This document shows, piece by piece, positions 12,201 to 23,534 of a DNA stretch of 64,000 nt (positions within the stretch are counted from its first letter, which is position 1; every line of letters starts with the position of its first letter). Below the pieces are notes generated by a model, which made no database searches, was not told where the DNA came from, and saw only the letters and a list, made by a program, of their open reading frames with translations. This stretch comes from Metarhizium brunneum (taxonomy: Eukaryota; Ascomycota; Sordariomycetes; Hypocreales; Clavicipitaceae). The position numbers and the translations under genes are program-made. The stretch spans positions 6,696,001-6,760,000 of the forward strand of contig NC_089423.1 in NCBI RefSeq assembly GCF_013426205.1. The letters run 5' to 3'.

Positions 12201-12909
12201 GATGGAATCTCTTACCAGCTCTGCTAGAAGCACCTTGTCTAACAACCGTAGGTCCCTTGCGCACGCTATTCATCTCCCTAAAACTGATCTTGCGTCGAAT
12301 ACTGCCTTTGAGACTCCTCAGCGGGCTCATCCTGCCGCTTGGGAGACCTTCATCGGCGCGAATCCTCTCGGCTCGTGGGTTTATCATTGGCGGACGTGAT
12401 TGCAACTTGGCTCCCGCAGTAAAGGAGAGGTCCTCGAGGAAGTTTTCTCTCTCAGCGGCAAATTTAAGAAGCGCCTTGTCGAAGTCGAAGTCAGGCATGC
12501 CCATAAGCCCAGGGCCTGGGGTTGGGCCTTGAATCAGAACCTCGGGAGAAATTCCATTCATAGCGGCGGCATTCCCATTGAGACCCGCGGGCTTGACAGG
12601 TTTTATGGTAGCACTGCTCCTATTACTGCGAGTGTTGCCGTCGAGCTCATCGAGAGTGCTAGCTATCGAGTACCGCCCGTCGACTGAGATTTTGGAAAGG
12701 CGGCTGGCAGAATTTTGGCGCGAATGACGGGCAGTGGTCGGTTTGTACCCATTCGTGGCAGTGTCGTCAGGCTCTCCATCTTCTGCAATGGTTGACTCGA
12801 CCGGAAGACTGTTGGTGAAGGTGTTGGTGGCAGCAGGGTCGTCGTACGATACTGACTCTACACCAGCAATCCAGAAGTAATCTGCCAGGGGGGTTGAAGA
12901 GCTCTCCAT
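9276..12909 (-). CDS. DENN-domain protein (putative Rab guanine-nucleotide exchange factor)
   Basis: DENN proteins activate Rab GTPases on membranes. I infer exons 12909-12216, 12098-9789 and 9727-9276 (1151 aa). The ATG at 12909 opens with PLADYFWIAGVESV; no ATG lies upstream in this frame, and a TTTGTTGCAG acceptor-like site sits just 5', suggesting a 5'-UTR intron. Residues 1-230 are Ser-rich and probably disordered. The uDENN block follows (RRFEPVLLDRYP, FPDYVPMFAFPNDIQ). The cDENN core contains LYALFRCLSLENVVALFEYAMSE in two parts and YPLQWASIFIPVLPARL. A C1-like Cys/His cluster (CTIC, CTSC, AHGRC) lies near 885-935, then a dDENN tail. The 61-bp last intron is required, since without it the frame runs into unrelated sequence. 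The 117-bp first intron is a multiple of three and stop-free, so its removal rests on splice signals. The Rab partner cannot be told from sequence. Confidence 0.87.
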
Positions 12910-15454
12910 GACATCTAGATATCGACTCTGCCCGGTAGTCGAGCAAAGACCAACGGCAACTTTTTCTTCTTCCTTTTTTCCTTCCCTTTTCTGCAACAAA
13001 CAATTGTGCTGCTGGGCGGACGTGCCGCCAATAAACTGAAGGCTCAGGCTCTCTTCTTAGGTGCGATGTGTAGCTTCGCGAAATGTTTGCCGGACTGGTT
13101 CGCGTGGCGTTGGAGCAAATAATGAATCTGGAACATGAGTTAGAGTGACACGGTCCTGTGGACAAGAGGTGGCTGACAAGGATAAGGGTAAGGGGAGGGG
13201 CCAATGTGTGCTCGAATGGCCGAATATTCAAGAAGCAATAAAAAGCGTGGAGGCCAAAGACGCAAAGACCAAAACGCGCGGAGCCAACGCTGGAATGCAC
13301 GTACCAGCCGCAGCCCAATTGCTCAGAGAGTCCGTGAAGCGTGCCTCCGAAATTTCTTGGTCAATCCTCGTCAGGACAGATTCACTCGATGGGTCTGGTT
13401 GGTGAGGCGCCGCGCTGCGTGGCACCGCGAAGGGGCAAAATGACGCGGGCGATGAGTGATGGGCGACGGCCGGGCAAGATGAGAAGCAAAATGGTATTTG
13501 AGAACAGAGCAGGATACTAATATGGAGTCGTCTAGTCTCGGCCCAGGTGGAGGGGGGCCGCCCAAAGACTTGAGGACCGAAAGAACCAAGGACCCTCTTT
13601 GCGATCGTCCAGATGCCGGGGCCGAAGATTGAAACAGCGCAAAGCAATGCTCACGGACTTGGCGGTGGGAAAGAGGCAAACCAGACGTAAAGCGGAGCGA
13701 GGAAAAACACAGAGCCCACACCTCGACAAACCGACGAGGTGATGCTGATGCCTGTCCGACACGTGTTCGTCAGTCAGTGAGATCTACAGTCCGTGGCGGA
13801 ATATATTTGCCCACCGGACAAGTATACACTACTATAGTATAATATAGTATGGTATTAAGCGCGATCGCCGGGTACCTGATCTCGTTCAATACATTTGGCC
13901 TCCCGCTGTAGAGGGGAAAAGTAAGTTGTTTGACAGTCAATGGTCGACGACGTACGCATGTATATTTTCCAGCAAACTCAAATCCGCTCCAGCAAATGCC
14001 CTGATGGCATAAACCACAAACGCACGGGCGCAACACAGGACGGCAGCACGGCAGCGATACGAGAAAGGGGGGGGACCAAGAAACCAGCAAGATGGAAAAT
14101 GAAAGATGACGACAGGTTACAGCAGCAGAGCTCGCATCGTCACGCTGCCAGAATGATGGAAAAGGATGGTCTGGTGAAGGCAACTTGGGCCCGAGTTGGA
14201 AAGATAGGAGAAGTCGACAACGACGACGACGACGACAGCAACAACAACAGCCGGTCTTTTTCCCTTTACCGTTTTCGAGGTACCGACCGGAATGGCCAGG
14301 CGTGGCGGCAGCATGGCAAACTCTATCACAATCTACGGCGTCTGGCATGGTTGCGCAATGCTCAGCAGAGCAGAGTGCAGCTCTGATGGACTCCAAGATC
14401 GGACTCTCCAATATCCATGTTGATCTGGCGCATCCGCCCCAACAGAGAGACCCTGCAATGCCTAAAATGAACCGAGACAGACCCTGGGGGGAATTGGTCC
14501 GGACTATTCGAGGCGCCGATCGCCACCTCGTCGCTCGTCTTGCTCCGATACAGGCGTCGTTGCGTGATGTTTCACACTGCGAGGCTCGAAATGTTACCCA
14601 GGCAGCTGAACAGGCGTCGGCCGCCCAATAGCAGCGACACATTCGAACAACGTCGAGTCTCTCTGGCCCATATCGATATTATAATGCTACGCGGCACAAT
14701 ATCACTATGTACATACAGTACGGAGCTCAACGACGACCCGGTACTAGTCAATACTAGTACGTCCTCACGACTGGCCTCTGCCCCATGTCTCTGCCCCATG
14801 TCTGACCCCTGAAGCCAGCTCCATGGTGCGTTTTCCAAGGTTCCTGCGCCGTACCGTCTCTGTTAGTCAACAATACCATCTTCGACAGAAACCCACGAAA
14901 ATGCTCCGCCAAGACGACTAGGAACCCGTCGACTCCTGGCGTCCCTCCACCGCCGCATCCCACCAGGAGCGCAACACGGATCTAAAGTGGTTCCAAGAGG
15001 GGCGCATGGGGGACTGTTTGGTCGATTCGCCAGGCAGACGGACACACCTTGCCGCAGTCCTTTACACATCGAGAGCCGAAAGCAGAGAGTGGGCAAAGGG
15101 TGAGGGAAGGGACCCCTTCAATGCAGACCAACCTTGAAGCCACAGAATCCACTCGCCACCGGTAGCAACCCAAAGCCAAAGAGCTAGACGCCAGATGGCC
15201 TACACGGCCGCGGCGCTGGGATGGGCTAACTATGACAGAGGTATCATAGATCATACGCACTGCCTAGGGCCTTTGCGGTCCTACCGCCGCCATCCAACGA
15301 CTCGCTCGTCCGAAGAGGAGAAGGGCAAATTCATGGGACACCGCCACTCGACGCCAAGCTACCCTTGTCGAGATGGCCCCCTTGTTGGTGGCGCCTTCGG
15401 GTGGAGAGGGAGGTTGGTTGATGGTCTTGGTCTCAAGCCTGGCACTACGTGTAC

Positions 15455-15598
15455 GTGCTCCGTACATGCTCCGTACACTCTCGCATGGCCGTGTTTGACC
15501 ATCATTGGTTCCATTGATACTAGCCAGAATGTGCCATGCACCCATCTCGTGGCCTGGCCAAGACGTCATTGGCAAATTACTACTCCGTACTCCGTACT
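15455..15598. repeat. Cluster of CTCCGTAC motif copies
   Basis: Two GCTCCGTACA copies stand about 10 bp apart near 15460-15478. A double ACTCCGTACTCCGTACT lies at 15582-15598. Further copies on either strand are near 15845-15866, 15968-15980, 16660-16671, 16886-16902 and 17496. Confidence 0.7.
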
Positions 15599-16540
15599 GA
15601 CGTTGGGGAATCAAAATTCACAGTATACCACCCCGTACGGCAACACTCCACAAACATCCGGCTCTACGAGTCTCTCAGTCGATATCGCATTCATGGACCA
15701 GTTTCACAATCACAAACATCATGTAGGGAGGCGGCAAATAATCTTGTCCAAGGCAGCATGGCTTGTGAGACTGTCTGCACCAGGGTGGTTTCCATGCATT
15801 GGCCGCTCGCGCGTCGCTCATGTGTCCGAGAGAATGCTCCAATATGGAGTACGGAGCACGGAGTATGACGGGATGCAACATATAGCACACTATTATTGAA
15901 ACAGAACTCCTGTGGGAAAGGCACCGTCACATTTGTTCTCCATTTGCCCGGCTTATGATTGATGCACTGCGTACTCCGTATAAGAGCCCAGCGATCAAAT
16001 CGACAGGGGCGCCTGAATTTCACAATCACGCTTCAATGCGGAATACCTTGTTGAGGAACAACAGGAAACTATCCAATGGCTCGTCACACCCTCATTTCAA
16101 CACACTCACAAGGCCGTGTTGGTTGGGGAAGGTTCAGATCCTGGGACCATCCGTTGCTACCCTCGACTGCTCCCGTCCCGTACCGAGTAAACATTGCGAT
16201 TTGATTGTACGGCTCGCTCACATGCATACGGGGACAAACAGGCGCATGCCGTAGAACAAAAGGTCTTGCTACTACCCGCATCATATTTTGACATGTCTGG
16301 TACCCCTCCCTGCCGTTGGGCATCTTGTTCTTTCAGACAGAGCTCCAGGGCGGGCCATGCGCTGCAGCGATCAGGGGCATGCAGAACGAAATCAACTCAT
16401 CGTCCTCATCTTCTCGTACAATGACAACAAAGTGCAAAAACGGCTGGCAGGTTGATGTGGTCCCGACAGCGAGAATACGACCCAAGCACAGGCTATTCAA
16501 CTCACATGTGCAGGCCCAACAAAGCAGGAGCGAGCTAATC

Positions 16541-16575
16541 CATACTCCATACGCCATACTCCATACTCCATTAAG
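16541..16575. repeat. Degenerate CATACTCCATA tandem tract
   Basis: Four imperfect copies of an ATACTCCAT-like unit follow each other. They differ by single bases from the TACTCCGTA motif seen elsewhere in the same intergenic region and may be decayed versions of it. Confidence 0.6.
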
Positions 16576-18587
16576 TAGCTTACCAGACATTGAGGTTCCC
16601 ATATCTTCTGTTCAATGTTCCTTTCGCTGAGCCTTTTGGCCCTTGAGCATGCCACCGCCGGTACGGAGTACTACTGCAAGGTTTTCCGGCCTGCATTTCC
16701 ACCAGAAGTCCAAACAACGACGGGGCGCCACCTGCAAGGGGTCGAGCCGGGGTACTAACTTCCGGTACTATTGGCATCGCACAACATCCTGGCGATCTCG
16801 TCTGACGCGACAGATTCGCTTGCGAAGACAAATATGAGCCATTAGCGATGGGTGTCATTATTCGTCCGATGCATTTGCTGCATGTGTACGGAGTACGGAG
16901 TACATGAACCCTATCGAGTGTGGCCTTGGGCCAACAAAATACTACGTCGTCACTCTCTCCCGGTGCTTTTGTGGCCGTGTCTGTCCCAGCTCGCTCTCTT
17001 TTCTGGAGAAAGTCTCCAGCTACCAGCCGAGACGTCTGGCAAAGACAGGAGCTGAGGAAGAGACAAAAAGCTAAAACAAAGAAAAACATGGCCGGGACGA
17101 ATCAAACGGTATACAATGCCTTTTCTAGGCTTTTCTACCCGCCCTCCCCTCCCTCCCTCCCCGTCACTTGGCTTGTCATAGCACGCTTCGGTGGAAAGAG
17201 AGACACGAACCGAGCTAAACTGCTAGTATTGACGACCAGGAACTAGTACAGCTGAGCCATGCGATGGTGAGGCATGATTGCAACTCACCGTTCACACAGA
17301 CCCGTTTTGGCATCTTGCCCAAATTCTAGGTCGATTCGTACGTTAGCAAGCTGGTCGTGGCCATCAAACGCGCGGACGACTTTCAGCTTGCACTGACGAC
17401 CGATTCCATGCCACGTTGGAACTATATCAAGTACGTATCTCAAGGTTGCAGTGTATACTCGGTACGACCTACAACCTGGGACTTGTGGTTGCCCTGCATA
17501 CTCCGTGCCCCTTGTTGATAAGGCACGCATGTGACACGAACCAACCAGACCTCTTGCAATCATGAACTATTTCCCAACATGGCCTGCCTGATCCCAATTC
17601 CAGTTCTTGACTCAGACACTGTTGTGACCAAAAGGGGTGGCACAAGAAGAAGCTTCAGGCCCATCCAGGAAACCGGTCAATGTGAGGCAGGTTTCATGCT
17701 TCCTACTCTGTTCACTTGCTTCAGTTGCTTTTGGGCACAAGGTCAAGGTATGCCTGATGCATGTCTGGCATGACTGGGACTGTTGAACACACACGAAAAA
17801 AAAGCAAACTCTTTTGACTTTGTGGTTGACCGGCGCTCAGATTTGCTTCTTTGCGGTTCAGGCTTCAGGCCGAAATACCGTCTCCTGGTAGTAGTAGTGC
17901 TATGTACAGCGCAGCGAGAGCGCATAATCGATGACGGATGGCGTTTCTTTTTCCTCTGCCTCTCACTATTCTTCTACCCCTGTCTATTCTTTTCTTTTCC
18001 ACCCTTCTTCCCCGACGTGTTTTAAGTAGGGTGCATGTGCATACATACCATATGCAGCTCCGCTCGTGACATGTATCGTGATGAAGGCTTGGCACCTGTA
18101 CCTTGTTTGCACGGGCATCACCAAACAACCGCACAGACGGGCGGGCGTCTATAATTAAAGGCCCGCGAATCTTGACATTTCGGGGTTTTTCTGCATATTC
18201 TAGATTTGCCGTAGCCCGTGTCGGAAGATGCCGACATCACGAGATGCCTGTAGGAGTTACCATCCCCGTCGAGCCCGTTTCGATGCCGGGCCGCGTTTCT
18301 TTTTATAACACTCTTCCCAGGTGTTCAACGTCATGCTTCATTAAATCAAAGCACCTGATGACGCGCCGGAATTGATGCTCTCCGGAGCAATCACAAAGCC
18401 TGTCCTTGCCGTCCCTTGCGTCAGGTCTGGATCGCCAGGCACAAGCACATGCCGAAAACACCATCGCTCCAGAGCACCCAAACTCCATCCATGATGGACG
18501 AAAACCTGCGTTGAAACCCAATGCTCCCCCCCCTATTTTTCTGTTCTCTTGAAACCAATAATCCCAGCCCAGCCATGTCCTTCCCCA

Positions 18588-19627
18588 TCACCCAACCCTC
18601 GTTCCCAGCTTCCCTGTCGACAAAAACCCCCTGTTCCCCATCTCACCCCTCCAGCCGATGCCCAAAACACCAAAAACAACCCTCCCATCCGCATCGCCAT
18701 CCGCGCCGCTCCCGTCCTCGTCCTCGTCCTCCTCGTCCTCCTCCACCACCACAAAACACACCTGTTCCACCTCGCCCGGGTGCAGGACCGGCCTCTCCCC
18801 CTCGGCCCAGTTGCACCCCTCGCACCGCAGGCCTCGCTCCGCCTCCATGCCCACCTCCTCCAGCTGCATCACGTCCTGGCTGCAATTCTCCAGCTGCGCC
18901 TCCAGCACCCACCTCTTCCTGCTGCTGCTGCTGCTGCCGCCCCCCAGCAGCCCTACCTTTGTGCGCACCACCAGGCCAGCCTTGCACATGAACTGGTACA
19001 GCTTGCGGAACGTCCTCGTGCGCCCGCTCGTCTCGCTGGCCTCGTAGTAGCTCACCGTCACGGCGAGCACATGGTTCCCCTCCTCCTTGAGGTCAAACGA
19101 CACCACCCTCTGCAGGGTCTCGCCCGCGGCCAGGTCCGCCGGCGCGCCGCTGGCCAGGGGCAGCCTGTGCGCGGGGCCGGGGCCGGGCGTCTTCATCTCG
19201 GCGTCGATGCGCACGTCGCGGATATGCTTGGCCGGCGGCGGCGACGGTGATGGCGACGACGAGGACGAGGATGTCGTCGTGAGGTCATTGTTCGCGCAGA
19301 GCGTGCAGCTAAACGTCTCGCCGACGTACGCTGACCCAAAGGACACGGGGAGGTTGAGGATCGGGCTGAGCAGGAAGGGTGCCGGGTTCGTAGACGGCGT
19401 TTTGTAGGACAGGCTAGACGGGAGGAAGGCCTCCTTTGTAGCGGGGAGCGGGGAGCTCGGATACTGCGGTACGAGGGCCGGTCGTGACAGTCTAGATGCG
19501 TTTTTTTTTAGCGGTTGCGCCGGCGGGGATGAATGAAACAGGAGAAGGGGCCGTACCGGAGGACTTTGACGGAGACGGAGTGCGGCTCCTTGACGGGGTC
19601 GTGGGATGGGTATCGCTGGTGGCTCAT
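18588..19627 (-). CDS. TRAPPC13: TRAPP complex subunit 13 homologue (DUF974)
   Basis: TRAPPC13 is a subunit of a TRAPP complex acting on Rab GTPases in Golgi traffic. Two exons, 19627-19557 and 19491-18588, with a 65-bp intron (GTACGG to CTAG), give 324 aa. The first exon encodes an MSHQRYPSHDP start and a KEPHSVSVKVLR strand that joins directly to LSRPALVPQYP. Together they form the family opening; without this exon the frame begins in unrelated sequence. The diagnostic LNLPVSFGSAYVGETFSC segment follows, with RDVRIDAEMKTP, then a C-terminal LGIGWRGEMGNRG block. A Ser-rich insert near residue 100, a run of five Ser near 230 and an acidic EEDEEDEDEDG run are low-complexity additions. The TRAPPC13 family assignment is firm; the exact fungal complex is inferred. 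Confidence 0.88.
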
Positions 19628-20208
19628 TGTGCCCGATTGGTGCCGCTGTGATGATTTTGGCCGTTGTGGTGTTGAAGCAAGTTGGCGAAGCTCGAGCTTG
19701 ATGGTGGGACGCGCTGCTTATCGATAGAACGGGGGCTGGCGACGTCATTTTTGCATGGCTGGGCAAACACGTGTGATGATGGACATGGGGAATTGACAAC
19801 AGTACGATTGTTCCATGACTTCACAAAGTCCCATCTTTTTTATACACGAATATATGAATCTCTTGTTATTCAAATAGCTGCTACGGTTTCTCGCCTCGCC
19901 TCGCCTCGCTGGGGGCGCTGCAATTGATGCACGTGCAGCGCACCTGTACGTACGTGCCTACATCGTCTACATCTGTCCACACGGCGGTCAATATGTAGTC
20001 CAGCACGTTGCACTCACATTTGTCAATTCACTACGTCTTCGTCTTCTCAAAAGCCCCAAATTGTCCAGCGCGACGCCACAGTCAAAAAGAACTACTAGTA
20101 GGCATATCAGCAATTCTGAACGGGTTCGCAACCCTCCCAAAAAAAAAATACGAGTGTTTTTCCCTAGCAGCAACAAGTTTATCCATACACTACATCGTTG
20201 GAATATTT
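19628..20208. other. Intergenic, TRAPPC13 promoter side
   Basis: This 581-bp region lies between the TRAPPC13 start and the 3' end of the KH-protein gene. It contains CACGTG at about 19768 and another near 19931, and a short CTCGC tandem run at about 19893-19910. No gene is seen. Confidence 0.45.
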
Positions 20209-22312
20209 TCATAGTCCTGGTGGAGGGGGGACCTAGGAATCGTCAACGGGCGTTAATGCCTTTTGTAATCAACATGGGCACGACTTACAGCGCTGTAGCT
20301 GCCACCTGGTGGCGATCCTGATGGCGGCGGAGGAGGAGGGGCGGCACTGGGTGGCGGTGGAGGAGGAGGAGCTGCTTCGCTCGGCGGCGGAGGAGGTGGT
20401 GATGCCGATGTTGAGGCCACGGCTTGACCTGGAGCACCGGCTGCTTGGGCTTGGGTTGCTTGAGCTCCGTAGTATTGTTGATACAGGGCAACATAGCTAT
20501 CATGGTCAATTTGTCAATTCCCGATTTCTTGGGACGTGGGAACTTACTTGGCGTAGCCGCCATATGCAGCATATGGATCGGCACCGCCGTAGTACTGAGC
20601 GTATTGAGCGGCATAGTCGGCTGCATTTGTTGCCGGGCTGTTAGCACCGTGAGCTGGACTGTTGGTCGAGGCATTCTGGTCCTGGCCATATCGGTCCTGG
20701 CCATATCCCCCATACGATTGGTTGCCTCGGTCGTGATGACGGTCGTTTCCTCCTCGGTACCGGTCCCCTCCATGTTGGCCACCTCGGTCATTGTAACGGG
20801 GCGGTCGGGACTTGAACTCGTCATATTGCTCCTTGACATTGGCAACCAGGTCTTCGCAAAGTTCCTTGGCTTTTTCAACCATGCCGGCATCGGGGCCACT
20901 GTGGCTGGTTAGCAACAACATGCATGCATCACTTGATAAGAAAGTAGCCTGTACATACGCAACGTGCAAGTACATGTCTTCGTCACTCTCTCGATTGGTA
21001 GCACCCTCGAGATAGCCAGATCCACGGCCTTTGATCTGTACACGGCACCCCGTTTCCTGCTGGATGTGCTTCACATATGACCCGCCGTGGCCAACGATTT
21101 GCGCCCTCAAGTTGAACCCTGGAATCGGCTCGAGATCAATGGGGATCCTCTCTTCGGGCCATTTCCGCTATACAAGTGTTAGTGGCCAAGAAGCAAACCA
21201 CGACTGCGGTGGGATTGCTGGCACGATGCTTACTCGTCCTCCATGCTCACGCTCCCGTTCACGCTCAGGTTCCGGCTGCTCCTGGTCTCGTCGGCGGAAT
21301 CGTCGTTCATCAACCAGTTGCGGCAGTTCTTGCTTGATGAGTTCGTTGATCTTGGCAACAGCGGCCTCGAGGCCTGATTTGGTAGTGCTGGTAATGTGAA
21401 GGTAGAGCGGTGGGTTCTAAATACACATGTTGGCGGTCGCGCTCCCACGACACCATTTGACATTACAAAAACTTACAGCAGCGGTGGACATGGCCTTATT
21501 AGGGTAGTAATTGCCCCGAGTAGTAATATCTTGTAAAGGTCAACCTATGTCCAACGAAAAGCAAGTTTAAGTGAGAGGCGATTCGTACCAGCTCCGGTTT
21601 CTTCACCAATCTATAATCAAGCGGGAGTCAGTAGGAGAAAAGACGAGGGGGTTACTGGCGAGCTACCATGCCAGGTGTAAGCAGGATATCCCTAATGCAA
21701 ATCGGCGTCCCAGGTGAACGGGAGTTCGCCAGCAGTTGGTAAATCTGAAGAAGAAGAAAAGATATGTGAAAAAAAGCAAGTAAATATTTACCTTTTTCTG
21801 TGTAGAACTCTTGGTGACTAAGTAGCGATTTCGCAGGTCATTGACCTCGATGTCTTGAATGTAGTCGCCATCAGCGGTGTACATTTCCTTGCTAACAGAA
21901 TGCGGCTTTGCTTGTCCCGACTGCCCATCGTTAGCATCGGCGGACTGGATTGGCGGTACATCGACATGTTGAATGCCCTTTCGAGCTTGGAGCGAGGCAT
22001 TGATTCGAGCGGCGGCGGCAGCTGCAAAGGTCATTAGCACCCGGGTTGGTTCCAGGAAGGCTGTGAGCTATTCGCGATATTCAACCTTGAAATGCAAGGG
22101 GGTTATAACATACCGGCTGCCGCTGCTGCATCAACTGGTGACCCTTTTGCGTCCGACGAACTATCGTGACCGAGGGGGCTGCGATCTCTGCCTTCGGGTC
22201 GACGGCTTGGTGGAGAGCGCGAGCGGCGGTCGAATCTCGAGGCCCTCTTTGGCTCAGGTTCTGTTTGGTCAAACCGGGACCTCTTGGCTGTTCGCCGTTC
22301 GGAATCCTCCAT
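20209..22312 (-). CDS. KHDC4/BLOM7-like protein with two KH domains
   Basis: This is an RNA-binding protein of the family tied to spliceosome function. I infer nine exons: 22312-22114, 22021-21792, 21610-21589, 21529-21477, 21416-21234, 21167-20959, 20898-20548, 20496-20289 and 20232-20209 (492 aa). The start is an RS-like stretch (MEDSERRTAKRSRFDQ). The first KH-like unit is assembled from three exons: KSSTQKK, IGEETGA, then DITTRGNYYPNKAMSTAA and NPPLYLHITSTTK. The second KH unit reads FNLRAQIVGHGGSYVKHIQ and GRGSGYLEGA. The tail has Gly/Tyr/Asp repeats, a YYG-rich segment and polyproline blocks, ending in VPPPPGL. One exon is only 22 nt. A 78-nt segment at 21744-21667, bounded by splice-like sites and in frame, could be an optional exon; I leave it out because family members join QKK directly to the IGEETG-like sequence. 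Confidence 0.85.
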
Positions 22313-23534
22313 GGTGGAAGCTAAGGATGGGCGACTCGAACGAGGCGCTCAAAGTTGATTGGGAAATGGGCCGTCTTTTCACAGACAGAGCGCGGACGTA
22401 TGTATGCGAATCAGGACAACACTTCGGAAGGCGTCGATTGGCCCTTGATGCAAAATAAGATACTCGCGTGGTCGTCGCTCGACTGTAGCAATGTCAGGTG
22501 CATGCACAAGTCGGGCGCAAACCAACTTGCAGGTTGGTCGCGATGCTGAGGTTGAGGCGCTGCTCTCGGCACGGCAGAAAATTGTACATGGGACCAACAT
22601 TAACGAGACACGATTGGCGGCGGCAGCGCCTGAACGTGGTACTTACCTAAGGCGGTAGGGCGGACACCTGTTACCAGACGGCACAATTTGGTGCAAGGGC
22701 TGTGCAGACTGTGCAGGTGGCGCAGTGCATGTTCAGGGAGAGTTAAGAGTGTGCAAGTGCTCAGTACGACATTTGGCCAAATCATTGGTTCATATTCCGA
22801 TTAATCCATGTTCAACGAATACTACATTCAAAAACACACCTCTACACTCAATTTCAGAATCCTGGGGAACATTAGAGCCGCAGCCGTGGTGTCGTGTTAG
22901 AATTAGAACAAGTCTTGGCTCGGAACGGTTTGGCGTCATGTAACTCATGTTCCAGCCTTGGATGTTGAGAAACACGATTGGGATGAATTGATTCGCGGCT
23001 TGCCCCATCAGCTGTACGGGTTTTTGTTTAAAACACAGCAGTTGTCCATCTCAGTTAGAAACCAATCGGTCTGAGGCTCAATCCCATCTCCAGGCCGAGT
23101 CAGCTCTTGAAGTCATGTAGCAGCCGACCTACCTGTCGATTCCAGGCGCATTTGCAGCCCAGATGTCTGGCTACTGTGAGATGTACTGCCAGGTATGTAC
23201 TCCAGTATACTATTTGTGTATTCTTCTCAAAAAGCAAATATTCTGCCATGAGTATGTACTTTGTAATAAATTCCACCGAATGCATGTTCCCCGGGTTGTG
23301 GAGGTGTGCCAGCCATTTTCGCACTGTATCTCCGCCAATCAGCTTCCCCCATACCCCAGTCCTTCACCTCCGGTCTTTCGGAGGACCGTGATAGCTTTTG
23401 ACTCACGACTGCAATCTTCTCCTGCATCGTATCCTGCCGTCCCCTCCGACGTGCAAACGATTCCTGAGAGAAACATCTTGTATTTTCACAAAAGGGAAAG
23501 CCATTGGCCATCCCCTGTCTGAAAAGCAACCAAG
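22313..23534. other. Divergent intergenic region
   Basis: About 1.2 kb lies between the KH-protein start and the ILV6 start. Short frames on both strands carry no recognisable protein. A perfect TGACTCA sits near its ILV6 end. Confidence 0.45.
23399..23405 (+). promoter_or_regulatory. Candidate CPC1/Gcn4 site TGACTCA
   Basis: A perfect TGACTCA lies 130 bp before the ILV6 start codon. This is the established binding sequence of Gcn4 and its filamentous counterpart CPC1, which induce amino-acid biosynthesis genes. Function here is inferred from sequence and position. Confidence 0.6.

Larger units (their letters stand above)
12910..18587. other. 5.7 kb gene-free region with dispersed TACTCCGTA motifs
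   Basis: This is the longest stretch without a supportable gene. Many short frames exist on both strands, but none has recognisable protein content or coherent introns. It holds simple-sequence patches (GAC/AAC triplets at 14217-14250, CCCT runs near 17140-17160) and numerous TACTCCGTA/TACGGAGTA copies between 15400 and 17500. The left 0.8 kb probably holds the DENN gene promoter and leader. A long non-coding transcript is possible but unsupported. Confidence 0.55.

Noticed and set aside
13770..14642. Minus-strand 290-codon frame in the gene-free region
   Set aside because: Cys/Arg/Leu composition typical of a non-coding frame, no motif, no supporting exon structure.
18521..19407. Plus-strand frames rich in Pro/Ser over TRAPPC13
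   Set aside because: Low-complexity antisense shadows of the TRAPPC13 exon with no domain content.
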